Source of the DNA: Deltaproteobacteria bacterium
GTDB lineage: Bacteria > Campylobacterota_A > Desulfurellia > JAGGSF01
DNA length: 31,998 nt
Assembly (NCBI GenBank): GCA_021159235.1
Contig: JAGGSF010000063.1
Coordinates: forward strand, 1 to 31,998
Direction: 5' to 3'
Shown: positions 8,044 to 17,977 of the stretch, one piece after another
How the letters are laid out: the number at the start of each line of letters is the position of its first letter
Numbering within the stretch: the stretch's first letter is position 1
Notes under the pieces: generated by a model
Database searches by the model: none
What the model was told of the DNA's origin: nothing
What the model saw: the letters and a program-made list of their open reading frames with translations, nothing else
Position numbers and translations under genes: made by a program

Positions 8044-9305
8044 TTTAACGCCTCATCTATTATTTCCAATGTATGCTTTACCTTTATATCATCCCTTCCT
8101 TTTATATGCAATGCTTCTGCTACTTGCATAATACATCCACAGCAACCGGTGGCTACTGTATCTGCATCTGTCTCCATTATAGACTCCGCCTTTTTCAGGC
8201 CAATCTTTAAAGAGGTTTCTCTAAAATCCACACTGAACGAACCTGCATTGCCACAACATGTGTCCGCATCTTTCATCTCTACAAACTTTACACCACTTAT
8301 AGCACTTAAAAGTGCGCGCGGTTCTTGTTTAACCTTTTGTGCTCTACCCAGGTGACAGGGATCATGATATGTAACTGTCCTTTCTTTTATCTCTGTTTTC
8401 CTTAACAACTCCTTTAAGGGGGTATGATCATGCAGATATTTTTCGCTACTGATTACAAGCCCGGAAAATCTTTTTGCCTTTTCCAAATATTCTCCATCTT
8501 CTATATAGGAAAACAATCTTTCATATTCAAACTTCATGGTTGAAGCACAGGTAGGATCAATAACAACAACGAAATCTACATCTAAAGCATTAAACAGATC
8601 TATATTTTTTTTAGCCAGTTTTACAGGGGTGTCGATCAAACCGGAAAAATACAGCGGTCCTCCACAGCATGCCTGTTCTTTGGGAATAAGAACTTCAATA
8701 TTCAGTTTTTTGCAGATTCTAATAAATGCATCGCCAATTTCTCTATAAGCATAATTTACACCACAACCAGGAAAGACGGCAATTCTTCCATTTTTCCCTT
8801 CAATATGTGATGGATATCGTTCTAAAAAGGTCTCACCCACAACAGGGAGAAGCAGTCTCTTTCTCTCTATAAGTTTTGAGCCTATGCGAGGAGAGATGCT
8901 TTCTCTCGGTGTTTCCAGATGTTGAACAAATAAGATATTGTGCAGAAGGTTTACTGTTTTAGCTGAAAGATCCATCGTTTTTCTATTTTTCATAACCAGA
9001 GATAGAATGCGCTTATAGAAGGGTATACCATATTCCTGTGTGTTTTTTATCCGGGCAAAAATCATGGCTAAATCTGTTTCTGCTTTATTGGGGCAGGCTT
9101 CTACACATGCTGTGCACAGGAGGCATTTCCCTAAGTATTCTTTTGCTTTTTTACTGGAAAAATCTATGTTACCCTTTAAAAATTCCTCTACTAAAGTGAT
9201 GTGTCCTCGAGCTACATATTGTTCTTTTTTTTCTTCTCTAAATACAGGACATACAGATCTGCACAGACCGCATTTTACACATGTTTCCCATTTTTTGTCT
9301 ATCAT
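8040..9305 (-). CDS. glcF: GlcF-like iron-sulfur subunit of glycolate/lactate dehydrogenase
   Basis: Electron-transfer partner of a FAD-linked 2-hydroxyacid dehydrogenase. Two 4Fe-4S motifs lie at the N-terminus (Cys 9/12/15/19 and 61/64/67/71). Two CCG domains (DUF224-type) follow, with ACCGGPLYF, DTCCGNAGSF and the terminal TGCCGCIMQ. There is no membrane segment, as in GlcF. It overlaps glcD upstream and galU downstream by ATGA. The physiological substrate (glycolate, lactate or another 2-hydroxyacid) cannot be told from sequence. Confidence 0.88.
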   Translation of the reverse strand: MIDKKWETCVKCGLCRSVCPVFREEKKEQYVARGHITLVEEFLKGNIDFSSKKAKEYLGKCLLCTACVEACPNKAETDLAMIFARIKNTQEYGIPFYKRILSLVMKNRKTMDLSAKTVNLLHNILFVQHLETPRESISPRIGSKLIERKRLLLPVVGETFLERYPSHIEGKNGRIAVFPGCGVNYAYREIGDAFIRICKKLNIEVLIPKEQACCGGPLYFSGLIDTPVKLAKKNIDLFNALDVDFVVVIDPTCASTMKFEYERLFSYIEDGEYLEKAKRFSGLVISSEKYLHDHTPLKELLRKTEIKERTVTYHDPCHLGRAQKVKQEPRALLSAISGVKFVEMKDADTCCGNAGSFSVDFRETSLKIGLKKAESIMETDADTVATGCCGCIMQVAEALHIKGRDDIKVKHTLEIIDEALK

Positions 9306-10672
9306 AGCTTCATCTTATGAGGATTGAGTATGTTATTTGGATCTAATGCTCTTTTAATTTTTCTAAATATTTCAATTGACTCCTTTCCCAGCTGTTTTTC
9401 TAAAAAATCCTGTTTTGTTATCCCTATACCGTGCTCACCGGAGATAGAACCTCCCATGCGGATCACCGTTTCAAATATCTCCCTCATTGCATCCCTCGCT
9501 CTTTTTTCTTCCTCACTTTTCTTTTTAAACATAATGTTGGTATGGATGTTCCCATCTCCAGCATGACCAAAGTTCACAATGGGCAAGTTGTATTTTTTTG
9601 AAATTCTCTGAGTGGATTCAATCATCTCAGGCAAACTGGCTCTGGGAACAACAACATCCTCATTTAATTTTCCATCTCTTATCCTGTTTAAAGAAGGCGA
9701 TATGGATCTTCTTGCTCTCCACAGGAATTCCTCTTCCTCTTTGTCTTTTGCCATCTTTACATATTGAGCATTGTTTTTTTTACATACCTCTTCAATAAGG
9801 GAGAGTTCAGCTTCCACTGATTCTTTCCTGCCATCACATTCAATGATAAGCATAGCCTGAGCTTCCTCAGGTAATCCTATATGCAGGTAATCTTCTACCG
9901 CCCTGATGCAAGGTCCATCTATAAATTCCAGAGCAGAAGGAATAATCCTGTTCGCTATAATACTGCTCACGGTTCGAGCTGCTTCCCTCATATCTGAAAA
10001 GATGGCTTGAAGAACGCTTCTATAAGGAGGTAAGGGAATGAGCTTGAGGAACAACTTTGTGATAACAGCCAGTGTTCCTTCTGAACCTATCATCAGATCT
10101 TTTAGATTGTATCCTGCAACATCCTTCATATTTTTTGAACCTGAGATTACAATCTCACCGGTAGGAAATACCAGTTCCATGCCCAATACATAATTTTTTG
10201 TTACACCGTATTTTACCGCTCTCGGTCCACCAGCATTTTCTGCCACATTTCCTCCAACAGTGCAGTACTTATAGCTGGAAGGATCAGGAGGATAAAAGAG
10301 ACCGAGTCTCTCTGCCTCCTGCTGCAGGTCGTAATTTATTACCCCTGCTTCAACGCAGGCTGTGAGATTCTCTGTATCTATTTCCAATATCCTGTTCATT
10401 TTTTCCATGGACAAACACACACCACCAGAGATAGGCAGGCTACCACCGGAAAAACCCGTTCCCGCTCCTCGAGGAACAACGGGCATTCTATATTCTGTGC
10501 AGAGTTCTAAAAGGTGAGAAATCTGTTCCGTATTCTCCGGGAAAACAACAAAATCCGGCAAATACGTACTCTGGGTAGCATCGTATGCGTAGTGTAACAG
10601 GTCTATCTTGTCTGCACTTACATTTTTCTTTCCTACGATTTCTGTCAGTTGTTTTAGCATTTTGTTTTTCAT
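9302..10672 (-). CDS. glcD: GlcD-like FAD-linked 2-hydroxyacid dehydrogenase
   Basis: FAD-binding oxidoreductase of the vanillyl-alcohol oxidase fold that oxidises glycolate, D-lactate or similar acids. The FAD pyrophosphate loop PRGAGTGFSGGSLP is at 67-80. Other family blocks are the GPRAVKYGVTKNYVLGMELV region and a C-terminal GHAGDGNIHTNI plus SGEHGIG cap. The length of 456 aa is typical. It lies between gdh and glcF with ATGA overlaps on both sides, so the flavin and Fe-S subunits are produced together. Confidence 0.9.
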   Translation of the reverse strand: MKNKMLKQLTEIVGKKNVSADKIDLLHYAYDATQSTYLPDFVVFPENTEQISHLLELCTEYRMPVVPRGAGTGFSGGSLPISGGVCLSMEKMNRILEIDTENLTACVEAGVINYDLQQEAERLGLFYPPDPSSYKYCTVGGNVAENAGGPRAVKYGVTKNYVLGMELVFPTGEIVISGSKNMKDVAGYNLKDLMIGSEGTLAVITKLFLKLIPLPPYRSVLQAIFSDMREAARTVSSIIANRIIPSALEFIDGPCIRAVEDYLHIGLPEEAQAMLIIECDGRKESVEAELSLIEEVCKKNNAQYVKMAKDKEEEEFLWRARRSISPSLNRIRDGKLNEDVVVPRASLPEMIESTQRISKKYNLPIVNFGHAGDGNIHTNIMFKKKSEEEKRARDAMREIFETVIRMGGSISGEHGIGITKQDFLEKQLGKESIEIFRKIKRALDPNNILNPHKMKL

Positions 10673-13600
10673 CTCAAGATTGCCTGTAATGTATCGTATA
10701 GAAGAACAAAGGGATGCAGATTTCCAATTGATATTCCTCTTAAAGATGCAAATTTACTCACCAGTGTTTCATACTCTTCTCTTTTGCTGTCCACGAGTTT
10801 CTGGACGTCTCCATTAAATTCTTTAACCGCCTTCATGGTAAGGGTGGAAGCGGCAAGAAAATAATTTTTTACCATCCATAACTGGGCCTTTCTATCCCAC
10901 TCGTTGGTAACAGGTGCATTTTTCACATCTTCTATTATCTTTGAGATAAAAAATGTTTCCTTTATTTTAGTGATTGTTCCCACTACATCTTCAAGATCTT
11001 TTTGTAAGAGCTTTGAAATATTGAAGGCAGGGATGAAGTCCTCTACAAAATAGAATTTAGCAACCTCAAGAGCAACATCCTTATCTATTCCCTCCTTAAT
11101 CAGTTCATCTGCCTTATCCAGAAATGCATCTTTAAATAGACCGCCAATGCATTTTTTATTAAATTCATTAAAACACTGTTTAGCTTCTTCAATATGCTTT
11201 TTATCCAAGGATATGTTCCTCCCAAACAGATAAATCTCCTGTGTGGCCATCAACTCTACAGACATGAACATATCCATGCACAATCTATAGATGAGATCTT
11301 GAGAAACCTTATTTTCCTCCTTAAATAATCTATCTCTTACATCTACAAGATTAACCAGCTCGTAGATATAGATAAGAGATTTGACAATAGTGGTATAGTC
11401 TGCATCGGTGGATAAGAATATCTTAAATAAAGAGGGCGAACCGCCATTGTTTATAAGGAGGTTTGTAATATAAGTAGATGCAATTTCCCTCTTTAAAGGA
11501 TGTTTTCCTATCATTTCAGCGAAGTTTTCCCTTATGTAAGGAGGAAAATACAAAAGTGCATATTTATTTATAATACTTTCATCTATGGTATTTCTCTGAG
11601 TAATGCTGTTTTTAATAAGTATTTTCATGCAAGCCATAGCTATATACAACTCAGGTCTGGTAAATGAGATATTCTTGCTTAAACGGGCAAGGTATTCCTT
11701 CCTGGTGGGCAAGGGATATTCCTTAGCACTTAATATACCTTCCCTCTGCAGATATCGCAGTAGCTCATAAAATATATCCGGTTCTTCTTTTGCTCTTCTC
11801 TCATCCAATGAAATAGAGAAACTCTGCATATAGTTATGAACAATTACCCTCGAGACAACCTGTTCAGTAAGGTTTTCCAGTAGTTTATTTCTTTCATCCA
11901 TATCTTTAATAAGACCTTCTTTCATTAAAATATGTAAGAAGATCTTTAAGTTTACCTCATGGTCGGACAGATCTACACCACCTGAATTATCCAGAGCATC
12001 TGTGTTTATCCTTCCGCCACCCATAGCATATTCAATGCGCGCCTTCTGCGTAAATCCTAAATTTCCTCCCTCTCCTACCACCTTTGCCTTAAGCTCATTG
12101 GCATTAACCCTTACACTATCGTTTGCTCTATCTTCTACTTCAGACTGAGTTTCTGTAGATGCTTTTACATAGGTGCCAATACCTCCATTCCACAAAAGAT
12201 CAACATCTGCTTCTAAGATGAGTTTGATTATCTCTTCACCTGAAAGTTCATCTTGGTCGGTTTGAAGAAGAGATTTTGCCTCCTCAGATAACTTCACAGA
12301 TTTTGCATTTCTACTGACTATGAATCCCCCCTTTGAAAGAAGGGATCTATTGTAATGTTTCCAGGAAAGGCACTGTTTAAACAGCCTCAATCTTTCTGCA
12401 TAAGATTTTTCTTTATCCGGTGAAGGATCAACAAATATCTCCATATGGTTAAATGCAGCCTTTAACAATAGATTTGGTGAAAGAATCATAAAGTTACCGA
12501 ATACATCTCCACTCATATCACCAATACCACATACGGATATTTCTTCTTTTTCTATATCTTTCCCCAATTCTCTAAAATGCCTCTTTACACATTCCCAGGC
12601 GCCTCTTGCGGTTATACCAATCTTCTTATGATCATAGCCGTATTTTCCCCCACTGGCAAATGCATCCTTTAGCCAGAAATTATACTCCCTGGAGATTTCA
12701 TTGGCGATATCAGAAAAGGTGGCGGTGCCTTTATCGGCAGCCACAACTAAATACGGGTCTTCTCCATCGTAGCATACAACATTTTCGGGATGAACGACCT
12801 TGCCTCCTATGTAGTTATCTGTGATGTTCAATATGCCCCTGATTAGTGTTTTATACGCTTCCTTCCCGGAAGTTTCATTTCCTTTAATTATGAATCCTCC
12901 TTTCGAGCCGGTGGGTACAATCACACTGTTTTTTACTATTTGTGTTTTCATCAGGTCATCAATCTCTATACGAAAATCAGACGGTCGGTCACTCCATCTT
13001 ATACCACCTCGAGCTATCTTTCCTGCTCGCAAATGCACCCCTTCCATAAAAGAAGAATGGACATACATCTCATAGAGGGGTTTTGGTAGCGGCATGGAGG
13101 TAATATTTTTACTGTTTATCTTAAAGGATATGTAATGTCTTTCTTTATTTAAGAAGAAATCCGTTCTCAAAATATTCTGTATAACATTGAATAAATTGTT
13201 TACAACACGGTATTCATGCACATCTTCAATATTAGAGAGTATAGATTCTATGTCTTTGCAAATTCTACTCTGTTTGTCTTGACTCAGGCTTTCGGGATTG
13301 AACTTAGCATAAAAGTATTTTACAAACAACACAGAAAGATTGCTGTACTTGAGCAAAACATTGTTTACGAGTTCTTTGCTTAACTTCTGATTTATCTGTA
13401 GAAGATAGTTTCTTAAAGCCCTCAATAGATCAATATCTTTGTAATTTAGGGAAGCCTTTACAGTCAGTTTGTTTAACACATCATCTTCTACCACCTTTTC
13501 CCATATCTTTTTAAAGTTTTCCTCAACTGTAGAGAAAAGTTTTTCATCCTGTTTTGTTTTGCCTGTGCTGATGTTAAATCTCTGTATATAGACGGTTTTT

Positions 13601-15300
13601 TCTATTTCTATCTCCAGAAAATCCTCGTATAAAACAGTTAATCCCAGATTTCTCAAAACAGGTAATATTTCATACAGTGGGATGCGCGAGAGGGAATAGA
13701 TCTTAAAATATGTTTCTCTTTCCTTGTATATGCTTGCTTCTGTTGTCTTTGTTGAAAGGGTTTTCTCTACTTTCTCTATATCAAATGCCGCCTCGGAAGG
13801 CGTGGTATGAGATGTGTATTCTTCTGTGAGCTTTGGTGCATACTTTTTAAGAATAGAAGGGGCTTCTTCCCTTGAAAAGTACTTATGTATCTCCCTTCCA
13901 AATTCCTCCTGCCAGGAGGTGGCAATTTTCTGCACCTCTCTTTCTATGCTCTTAATATCTGGCAGCCTTTTTTCTCTCGATACTATATAATAATGTAATC
14001 TTATTATACGACTACTTTGAGTGATTGTATTATATTCTATATTGGCGGCATTAAATGCTTGCTCTAAAAAATATGTTATCTTATCCACCGTGGTGCGGCT
14101 ATACAACCTATAGGGCAAAACAACAACCAGAGAAAATCCTCTTACTGAAGCGATAGGGACAATAAAAACATGCACCTGTTGCTCGGTTTCAGATGTAAGG
14201 AGCTTACGGATAATATCACCTAAGTCCCTTGTTTTTAATACAAACAATTCTTCTTTTGGCAGTGTGTTAAATATATCCGTTATATGTTGATATTCAAATG
14301 AGTTTTCTGGTATACCTTCTTCAAAAAGAACCCGATCCAGTTTAGATTTAAGGAAGGGAATACTGGATGCCCGTTCAATAAGGGCTTGAGGCATAAACAT
14401 TCCCATAAACACATTACGTCTTACGATTTTCCCCTTTTTATCAAAGCAGGCAATGGATATGTAGTCCATGCGTGTCTTTCTATACACATTGCTTATAGCG
14501 TTCGTCTTATCAATTACAAACACTTCCCCTTTTTTTATCCTTTCCTGGGCAATGGGTGGTAGAATACCTATGTTTTTTTTCTGTTTAAATTTTGAATGTT
14601 CAACATCTCTTAAAATTCCCAATGCATCTTTCTCGTCTGCCTGCACGAATATTTCACCTTGTTCATGGATTATTCTGTAAGAGCGAAAACCCAGAAACAG
14701 GAAATTTCCCTCTAAAAGCCACAGTAGAAGAGATTTTGCATCTTCTATATCCTTTTCGCTTGTCTTTTCAAGATAAATAGGGTCATTTAGATTTCTCACA
14801 ATGGATTTTAACTTTTGTTTCATCCTTTCAAAATCTCGTTCAGCAGCGAGGGATTCTTCAATAGCTTTCCTGATTTTTTCATTTATTTCTTTTTTCGCTA
14901 AATCTGGTATGTAGCTTACACATGCATATATAAGAAGCTCTTTATCTCCTATATCCAATGGACCCTGTATGGAGATTATGTTCCCATTTTTTTCCCTTTT
15001 TGCAGTGAATATGGGGTGGATAACAAATTCTATTCGCAGATTATACTCGGAAAACAAGGATGTAATGCTGTCTACAATAAAGGGATTGTTGCTTACCAGT
15101 ATTTTAATTACAGAAAAAACATTCCCTTTAAATTTTTTGTCTTCTATCAGAATTCTTATAGACTCTGTTTTCTTCTCTATGAACGTAAGGGAATCTTCAA
15201 CAACACTCCTGGCAACATCTTTATCTGAGGATAGCGCATATATTTTTAACCCTTTACCGGCAACATCTTTCCATTGTTCATATAAAGCTTCTTTTATCAC
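10669..15300 (-). CDS. gdhB: Large (180 kDa type) NAD-specific glutamate dehydrogenase
   Basis: Interconverts glutamate and 2-oxoglutarate plus ammonia with NAD. At 1543 residues it belongs to the large L_180 class. The catalytic region lies at about 745-815, with HLRAGKIARGGIRWSDRPSD and VIVPTGSKGGFII. The NAD-domain block CGIGDMSGDVFGNFMILSPN is at about 920, and WNGGIGTYVKAS and the VGEGGNLGFTQKARIEYA block follow. The long N-terminus is the ACT-like regulatory part of the family. The start is GTG with no clear Shine-Dalgarno site. A promoter about 10 bases upstream implies a very short or absent leader. It is first gene of a five-gene operon and divergent from isocitrate dehydrogenase, which makes or uses its product. 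Confidence 0.96.
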   Translation of the reverse strand: MIKEALYEQWKDVAGKGLKIYALSSDKDVARSVVEDSLTFIEKKTESIRILIEDKKFKGNVFSVIKILVSNNPFIVDSITSLFSEYNLRIEFVIHPIFTAKREKNGNIISIQGPLDIGDKELLIYACVSYIPDLAKKEINEKIRKAIEESLAAERDFERMKQKLKSIVRNLNDPIYLEKTSEKDIEDAKSLLLWLLEGNFLFLGFRSYRIIHEQGEIFVQADEKDALGILRDVEHSKFKQKKNIGILPPIAQERIKKGEVFVIDKTNAISNVYRKTRMDYISIACFDKKGKIVRRNVFMGMFMPQALIERASSIPFLKSKLDRVLFEEGIPENSFEYQHITDIFNTLPKEELFVLKTRDLGDIIRKLLTSETEQQVHVFIVPIASVRGFSLVVVLPYRLYSRTTVDKITYFLEQAFNAANIEYNTITQSSRIIRLHYYIVSREKRLPDIKSIEREVQKIATSWQEEFGREIHKYFSREEAPSILKKYAPKLTEEYTSHTTPSEAAFDIEKVEKTLSTKTTEASIYKERETYFKIYSLSRIPLYEILPVLRNLGLTVLYEDFLEIEIEKTVYIQRFNISTGKTKQDEKLFSTVEENFKKIWEKVVEDDVLNKLTVKASLNYKDIDLLRALRNYLLQINQKLSKELVNNVLLKYSNLSVLFVKYFYAKFNPESLSQDKQSRICKDIESILSNIEDVHEYRVVNNLFNVIQNILRTDFFLNKERHYISFKINSKNITSMPLPKPLYEMYVHSSFMEGVHLRAGKIARGGIRWSDRPSDFRIEIDDLMKTQIVKNSVIVPTGSKGGFIIKGNETSGKEAYKTLIRGILNITDNYIGGKVVHPENVVCYDGEDPYLVVAADKGTATFSDIANEISREYNFWLKDAFASGGKYGYDHKKIGITARGAWECVKRHFRELGKDIEKEEISVCGIGDMSGDVFGNFMILSPNLLLKAAFNHMEIFVDPSPDKEKSYAERLRLFKQCLSWKHYNRSLLSKGGFIVSRNAKSVKLSEEAKSLLQTDQDELSGEEIIKLILEADVDLLWNGGIGTYVKASTETQSEVEDRANDSVRVNANELKAKVVGEGGNLGFTQKARIEYAMGGGRINTDALDNSGGVDLSDHEVNLKIFLHILMKEGLIKDMDERNKLLENLTEQVVSRVIVHNYMQSFSISLDERRAKEEPDIFYELLRYLQREGILSAKEYPLPTRKEYLARLSKNISFTRPELYIAMACMKILIKNSITQRNTIDESIINKYALLYFPPYIRENFAEMIGKHPLKREIASTYITNLLINNGGSPSLFKIFLSTDADYTTIVKSLIYIYELVNLVDVRDRLFKEENKVSQDLIYRLCMDMFMSVELMATQEIYLFGRNISLDKKHIEEAKQCFNEFNKKCIGGLFKDAFLDKADELIKEGIDKDVALEVAKFYFVEDFIPAFNISKLLQKDLEDVVGTITKIKETFFISKIIEDVKNAPVTNEWDRKAQLWMVKNYFLAASTLTMKAVKEFNGDVQKLVDSKREEYETLVSKFASLRGISIGNLHPFVLLYDTLQAILR

Positions 15301-15309
15301 AGCATATAA

Positions 15310-15338
15310 AAACTATCAAAATCTGCCTTTCTTTGCAA
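15310..15338 (-). promoter_or_regulatory. Probable promoter of the gdh operon, near-leaderless
   Basis: On the minus strand TTGCAA (15333-15338), a 17-base spacer and TAGTTT (15310-15315) end nine bases before the GTG start at 15300. The expected transcription start leaves only about 0-3 untranslated bases. No Shine-Dalgarno sequence is present. The -10 match is weak. Confidence 0.4.
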
Positions 15339-15360
15339 TAGAGTTCTTGCTCCGGAGGAT

Positions 15361-15389
15361 TTGACAATATTTGATGTTTCGTATATAGT
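15361..15389 (+). promoter_or_regulatory. Strong sigma-70 promoter of icd-korDABC
   Basis: A perfect TTGACA (15361-15366), a 17-base spacer and TATAGT (15384-15389) are followed about 40 bases later by ATG 15430. The leader is about 34 bases and carries an AAGGAGGA ribosome site. This is the best promoter match in the window and fits a highly expressed central-metabolism operon. Confidence 0.75.
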
Positions 15390-15429
15390 GAAGTGTGAAT
15401 ATATCCTATAAGAAGTAAGGAGGAATTTT

Positions 15430-17673
15430 ATGGAAGGAAAAGCAAAGATAACAGTGACAAAGCCTGATGAGGCTCCGTATCTGGCATCGTTTTCCCTCCT
15501 GCCTGCCGTAAAAAAGTTCCTGGATGCAGCGGGCATTGAAATTGAAATGAAGGATATCTCACTGGCAGGAAGGATACTGGCAAATTTCCCGGATTACTTG
15601 AAAGAAGACCAGAGAGTCCCCGATGACCTGGCTGAGTTAGGGGATAGAGTGTTAAATGATCCTGATCTCAATCTTATTAAACTGCCCAATATAAGTGCTG
15701 CAGTACCCCAGCTGAAGGCTGCCATAAAAGAATTGCAGAGTAAGGGATACAATGTTCCAGATTATCCTGAAGAACCTAAAACGGAAGAGGAAAAGAAATT
15801 ACATGAGAGATATTCAAAGGTTCTGGGAAGTGCAGTTAACCCGGTGATAAGGCAGGGAAATTGTATTCGTATGATTCCTAAACCGGTTAAAGAAAGTGCA
15901 AAAAAATATCCAGAACTCATGGCAGGAGGAATGCCTCTAAAAGAGTGGAATAAGGACTCCAAAACTCATGTATCACATATGGATGGTGAAGATTTCTATG
16001 AGCATGAGAAGTCTGTAACGGTAGAAAAGGCAACAAAGGTAAAAATAGAGTTTACCGATGAGAACAGTAATACCTCTGTAATGAAGGAAGTACCGTTAAC
16101 AGAGGGAGAAATATTTGATGGCACTTACATGAATGTAAGGGCTTTACAGAAGTTCTGCGAAGAGCAAATAAAAGATGCAAAGGAAAAAGATATTTTATGG
16201 TCAATACATCTGAAGGCCACAATGATGAAGGTTTCTGATCCTGTGATGTTTGGCTATGCAGTAAAAGCATACTTTAAAGATGTTTTTGAAAAACACGCCA
16301 AAACATTCAAGGAAATAGGTGTAAATCCAAACAACGGTTTAGCAGATTTGTATTTGAAGATAAAAGATTTACCAGAAGACAAGAGAAAAGAGATAGAAAA
16401 AGACATACAGGCTGTTTACGATAAGAATCCAGCAATGTTTATGGTTGATTCCAGTAGAGGTATTACAAACCTGCACTCGCCCAATCTTGTGATCATAGAT
16501 GCTTCTCTACCCACTATTATCAGGGATGGTGGAAAAGCATGGGGCCCGGATAATAACCAGCATGATGTGAAAATAGTGATACCGGATAGATGCTATGCCA
16601 CATCGTATGAAGAGATTGTTGAAGATTGTAAGAGAAATGGTGCTTTTGACAGGAGAACGATGGGAACACTTATAAATGTTGGGCTTATGGCAATGAAAGC
16701 AGAAGAGTATGGCTCTCATGATAAGACCTTTATGGCGCCATCCAATGGAACTTTTCGTGTTGTAGACGAGGATGGAAATGTGCTAATGGAACATAAGGTT
16801 GAAGAAGGTGATATCTGGAGAGGTTGTCAGGTTAGAGACATCGCAGTCAAAGACTGGGTGAAACTTGGTGTAGAGCAAGCAAGGAAAACAGGTTATTCTA
16901 CAATCTTCTGGCTCGATGAAAACAGAGGTCATGATGCGGAGGTAATAAAAAAGGTAAATAAATACTTGAAAGACCATGATACAGCAGGGCTTGATATTCG
17001 TATAATGAAGCCTCAGGAAGCGATGAGAGTCACAGCAGAAAAGCTCAGAAAGGGTGAAAATGTAATAAGCGTTACGGGGAATGTTTTAAGAGATTACCTA
17101 ACAGACCTATTTCCCATCACCGAAGCAGGGACAAGCGCAAAGGTGCTTTCTGTAATTCCATTGTTGGTTGGCGGTCTCCTGTCTGAAGCTGGTGCAGGTG
17201 GTTCTGCTCCCAAACATGCCCAGCAACTGATAGAAGAAAATCACTTAAGGTGGGATTCTACCGCTGAGTTTACAGCACTGATCTCGGCTTTAAGATTCAT
17301 CGCAGAAAAATACAATCATAAGAAGGCAAGGATCTTGGCTGATACTTCTGAAGAAGCAGTAACCAAACTCTTACTCAATAAATTATGGCCAGGAAGGAAG
17401 GCCGGACAACATGACAATAGAGGAGAACATTATTACTTCATCAGATATTGGGCTGAGACTTTGGCAGAGCAGGATGAAGACGAAGAGCTTAAGAAAAAAT
17501 TTGAAAGAGCCGCTAAGGAGCTCGCAGAAAATGAATCCAAGATAAATGAAGAACTCCTCGCTGTCCAGGGTCATCCTGCTGATATAGATGGCTACTACTT
17601 CCCTGATGAAGATAAGGTTACAAAAGTAATGCGAGCCAGTCCAACCTTAAACGCTATAGTGGATGCCATGTAA
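15430..17673 (+). CDS. icd: NADP-dependent isocitrate dehydrogenase, monomeric type
   Basis: Interconverts isocitrate and 2-oxoglutarate plus CO2 with NADP. The protein is 747 aa, the length of the monomeric IDH-II family rather than the ~420 aa dimeric type, and the resemblance extends over the whole length. Examples are [16 protein letters not shown] at the start, [50 protein letters not shown] and the C-terminal [21 protein letters not shown] strong promoter and an AAGGAGGA site precede it. It is followed after 21 bases by korDABC, so its product 2-oxoglutarate is the substrate (or, in reverse, the product) of the next enzyme. Monomeric IDHs are known in both oxidative and reductive TCA organisms. 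Confidence 0.97.
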   Translation: MEGKAKITVTKPDEAPYLASFSLLPAVKKFLDAAGIEIEMKDISLAGRILANFPDYLKEDQRVPDDLAELGDRVLNDPDLNLIKLPNISAAVPQLKAAIKELQSKGYNVPDYPEEPKTEEEKKLHERYSKVLGSAVNPVIRQGNCIRMIPKPVKESAKKYPELMAGGMPLKEWNKDSKTHVSHMDGEDFYEHEKSVTVEKATKVKIEFTDENSNTSVMKEVPLTEGEIFDGTYMNVRALQKFCEEQIKDAKEKDILWSIHLKATMMKVSDPVMFGYAVKAYFKDVFEKHAKTFKEIGVNPNNGLADLYLKIKDLPEDKRKEIEKDIQAVYDKNPAMFMVDSSRGITNLHSPNLVIIDASLPTIIRDGGKAWGPDNNQHDVKIVIPDRCYATSYEEIVEDCKRNGAFDRRTMGTLINVGLMAMKAEEYGSHDKTFMAPSNGTFRVVDEDGNVLMEHKVEEGDIWRGCQVRDIAVKDWVKLGVEQARKTGYSTIFWLDENRGHDAEVIKKVNKYLKDHDTAGLDIRIMKPQEAMRVTAEKLRKGENVISVTGNVLRDYLTDLFPITEAGTSAKVLSVIPLLVGGLLSEAGAGGSAPKHAQQLIEENHLRWDSTAEFTALISALRFIAEKYNHKKARILADTSEEAVTKLLLNKLWPGRKAGQHDNRGEHYYFIRYWAETLAEQDEDEELKKKFERAAKELAENESKINEELLAVQGHPADIDGYYFPDEDKVTKVMRASPTLNAIVDAM

Positions 17674-17694
17674 TTTTAATATAGGGGGTAACAG

Positions 17695-17967
17695 ATGGCT
17701 GAAGAACGATTGCCTGTTATAATCAACGAGAGCTTGTGTAAAGCATGCGGGTATTGTGTGGAGGTGTGTCCTAAGAATGTCTTAGAAATGGTGGAAGCAT
17801 TGGATGTATGGATGGGAGCGATGGCAAAGGTTGTAAGACCGGAGAATTGTAATCGTTGCAAGATGTGTGAGATAATCTGTCCCGATTTCGCCATAGATGT
17901 TGCAGAAAGAGGTGTAGAGATAACATTCACAGATAGCCAGGGTAAAGTGGTTACGAAAACTAAATAA
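17695..17967 (+). CDS. korD: 2-oxoglutarate:ferredoxin oxidoreductase, delta (ferredoxin) subunit
   Basis: A 90-residue bacterial-type 2[4Fe-4S] ferredoxin with Cys 15/18/21/25 and 52/55/58/62, each set ending in CP. It carries electrons between the KorAB catalytic core and soluble ferredoxin. A GGGGGT ribosome site precedes it. It is the first of four adjacent kor genes, in the common D-A-B-C order, 10 bases before korA. Confidence 0.93.
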   Translation: MAEERLPVIINESLCKACGYCVEVCPKNVLEMVEALDVWMGAMAKVVRPENCNRCKMCEIICPDFAIDVAERGVEITFTDSQGKVVTKTK

Positions 17968-17977
17968 GGAGGAATAA

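Noticed and set aside
12821-13075. Plus-strand frames inside gdh (also near 12606, 14468, 14969)
   Set aside because: They are shadows of a long conserved gene on the other strand, with no family resemblance and no start signals.
15297-15536. Minus-strand 79-codon frame across the gdh/icd intergenic region
   Set aside because: It is antisense to the start of icd, overlaps both promoters, has no ribosome site and no recognisable protein features.
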